DNA of 64,000 bases from Anaerohalosphaera lusitana (GTDB taxonomy: Bacteria; Planctomycetota; Phycisphaerae; Sedimentisphaerales; Anaerohalosphaeraceae): contig NZ_CP019791.1 of NCBI RefSeq assembly GCF_002007645.1, forward strand, positions 558,001 through 622,000. Direction: 5' to 3'. Positions 63,341 through 64,000 of this stretch are shown here, piece by piece; positions within the stretch are counted from its first letter, which is position 1; each line of letters opens with the position of its first letter. The translations under genes and the position numbers were made by a program. Below the pieces are notes generated by a model. It was given only the letters and a program-made list of their open reading frames with translations, did not search any database and had not been told where the DNA came from.

Positions 63341-63616
63341 ATGGCCGATACTGCCAAGAAGATCATATACAAGGGGCGTGTGCAGGGGGTTGGTTTTCGG
63401 TACACAGCCAGTAGAATTGCTGACCGGTACGAGCTCAAGGGCTACGTGAAGAACCTGCCCGACGGTTCAGTGGAAATTTTCGCCCAGGGGCATCCGGACG
63501 ACATTCAGGATTTTATCGCGGACCTGCAGGAGACATTTGCAGCGCATATACGAGATCGTGAAATGCACAAGCAGGAGCCGAGCGGCAGATACCAAGGCTT
63601 TGGCATTGCTTTTTAG
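63341..63616 (+). CDS. acyP: acylphosphatase
   Basis: 91 residues from ATG 63341 (GGAAGGAG upstream). [12 protein letters not shown] supplies the catalytic R20, and GYVKNLPDG the catalytic N38. It hydrolyses acyl phosphates such as acetyl phosphate. Confidence 0.94.
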   Translation: MADTAKKIIYKGRVQGVGFRYTASRIADRYELKGYVKNLPDGSVEIFAQGHPDDIQDFIADLQETFAAHIRDREMHKQEPSGRYQGFGIAF

Positions 63617-63659
63617 ATTCGACGGGAAATAAAGAATGGAGGTTTGACGAAAGTTTTAT

Positions 63660-64000
63660 ATGCATAACGTGGTCATATTGCCGGCTTTGGGGGATAATTA
63701 CATTTATTTGTATCGTTACGACGGTCAACGAGTGTTCGTTGTAGATCCGGGGGATGCGGGGGTCGTTCTTGAGAATTTGCAAAAACATGCGCTGGACCTG
63801 ACACATGTACTGATCACGCATTCACATGGGGACCACAGCGCGGGTGCTAAAAAGCTCAAGGCCGAGACCGGCGCAACGATTTTTTCGCCGGACAGTTCAG
63901 CGATCCGCGAGACGGACTGCGATATCACCGACGGGCAGACGCTTGCGCTGCCGGGATCGCCGGTCGTTGTCATCGGAACGCCTGGGCATACCTCGTCGGC
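63660..64000 (+). CDS. metallo-beta-lactamase-fold hydrolase (glyoxalase II-like), cut at the window edge
   Basis: 113 residues are visible. The metal motif THSHGDHSAG and the second histidine in GTPGHTSS match the hydroxyacylglutathione hydrolase group. The frame is open to the last base. Confidence 0.85.
   Translation, partial: MHNVVILPALGDNYIYLYRYDGQRVFVVDPGDAGVVLENLQKHALDLTHVLITHSHGDHSAGAKKLKAETGATIFSPDSSAIRETDCDITDGQTLALPGSPVVVIGTPGHTSS

Noticed and set aside
1-64000. Reading TAG as sense (amber recoding), suggested by the frames after fur and the ATP-cone gene
   Set aside because: yidC, rnr, efp and secA end in TAG with no sensible continuation, so TAG is a normal stop here.

Overview
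The window looks like a chromosomal segment from an anaerobic or microaerophilic member of the Planctomycetota, most likely class Phycisphaerae (Sedimentisphaerales-like). The signs are PEP-CTERM proteins, secreted GLUG-repeat proteins with a dockerin-like C-terminus, an H-X9-DG protein, an enlarged SecA, a complete Rnf complex and an outer membrane (a porin, and HldD for LPS-type heptose). This placement rests on protein features only; no rRNA gene is present. I found no tRNA, CRISPR array, insertion sequence or prophage.

Layout. 0-2.4 kb: ilvN (5' end cut off), ilvC and a lipoprotein. 2.4-6.1 kb: an ATP-cone protein, nrdR, an unrecognised structured RNA candidate, a 26-residue small ORF and an M48 lipoprotein peptidase, all on the minus strand. 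6.2-11.9 kb: a rnfCDGEAB operon led by a small Cys-motif membrane protein; rnfC appears to start at AUU. 11.9-12.3 kb: a non-coding stretch where the plus strand changes from C-rich to G-rich, a possible replication origin. 12.2-15.3 kb: a small ORF coupled to a phosphoesterase, then yidC. 15.5-19 kb: six unrecognised membrane or secreted proteins. 19-22.5 kb: a PEP-CTERM protein, a Gly/Met/Gln-rich secreted protein and a frameshifted gene. 22.5-25.3 kb (minus): oxidoreductase, dUTPase, glyA. 25.6-34.6 kb: TPR protein, rpsT, rnr, efp and a giant secA. 34.7-38.2 kb: fur, about 1 kb of DNA carrying four Fur boxes (a fifth precedes fur), then a porin and an FMN-binding lipoprotein, read as an iron regulon. 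38.1-46.1 kb: a RAMA-like fragment, a PEP-CTERM protein with a Cys-Gln thioester motif, a malectin-containing glycosidase-like protein, small hypotheticals and tyrS. 46.3-55 kb: two paralogous [GLUG secreted protein + convergent GNAT] units sharing a duplicated promoter, with a HigBA-type toxin-antitoxin pair inside the second unit. 55-64 kb: hldD operon, a 31-residue small ORF, a response regulator, a URO-D family protein, rimO, pgsA, cmk, a GAF-SpoIIE phosphatase, acylphosphatase and a truncated metallo-beta-lactamase-fold hydrolase.

How the genes work together. Rnf links ferredoxin and NAD redox to an ion gradient. SecA and YidC handle export and membrane insertion for the many secreted proteins. 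The Fur region probably couples iron status to outer-membrane uptake and flavin-based electron transfer. The remainder is core translation, nucleotide and lipid metabolism.
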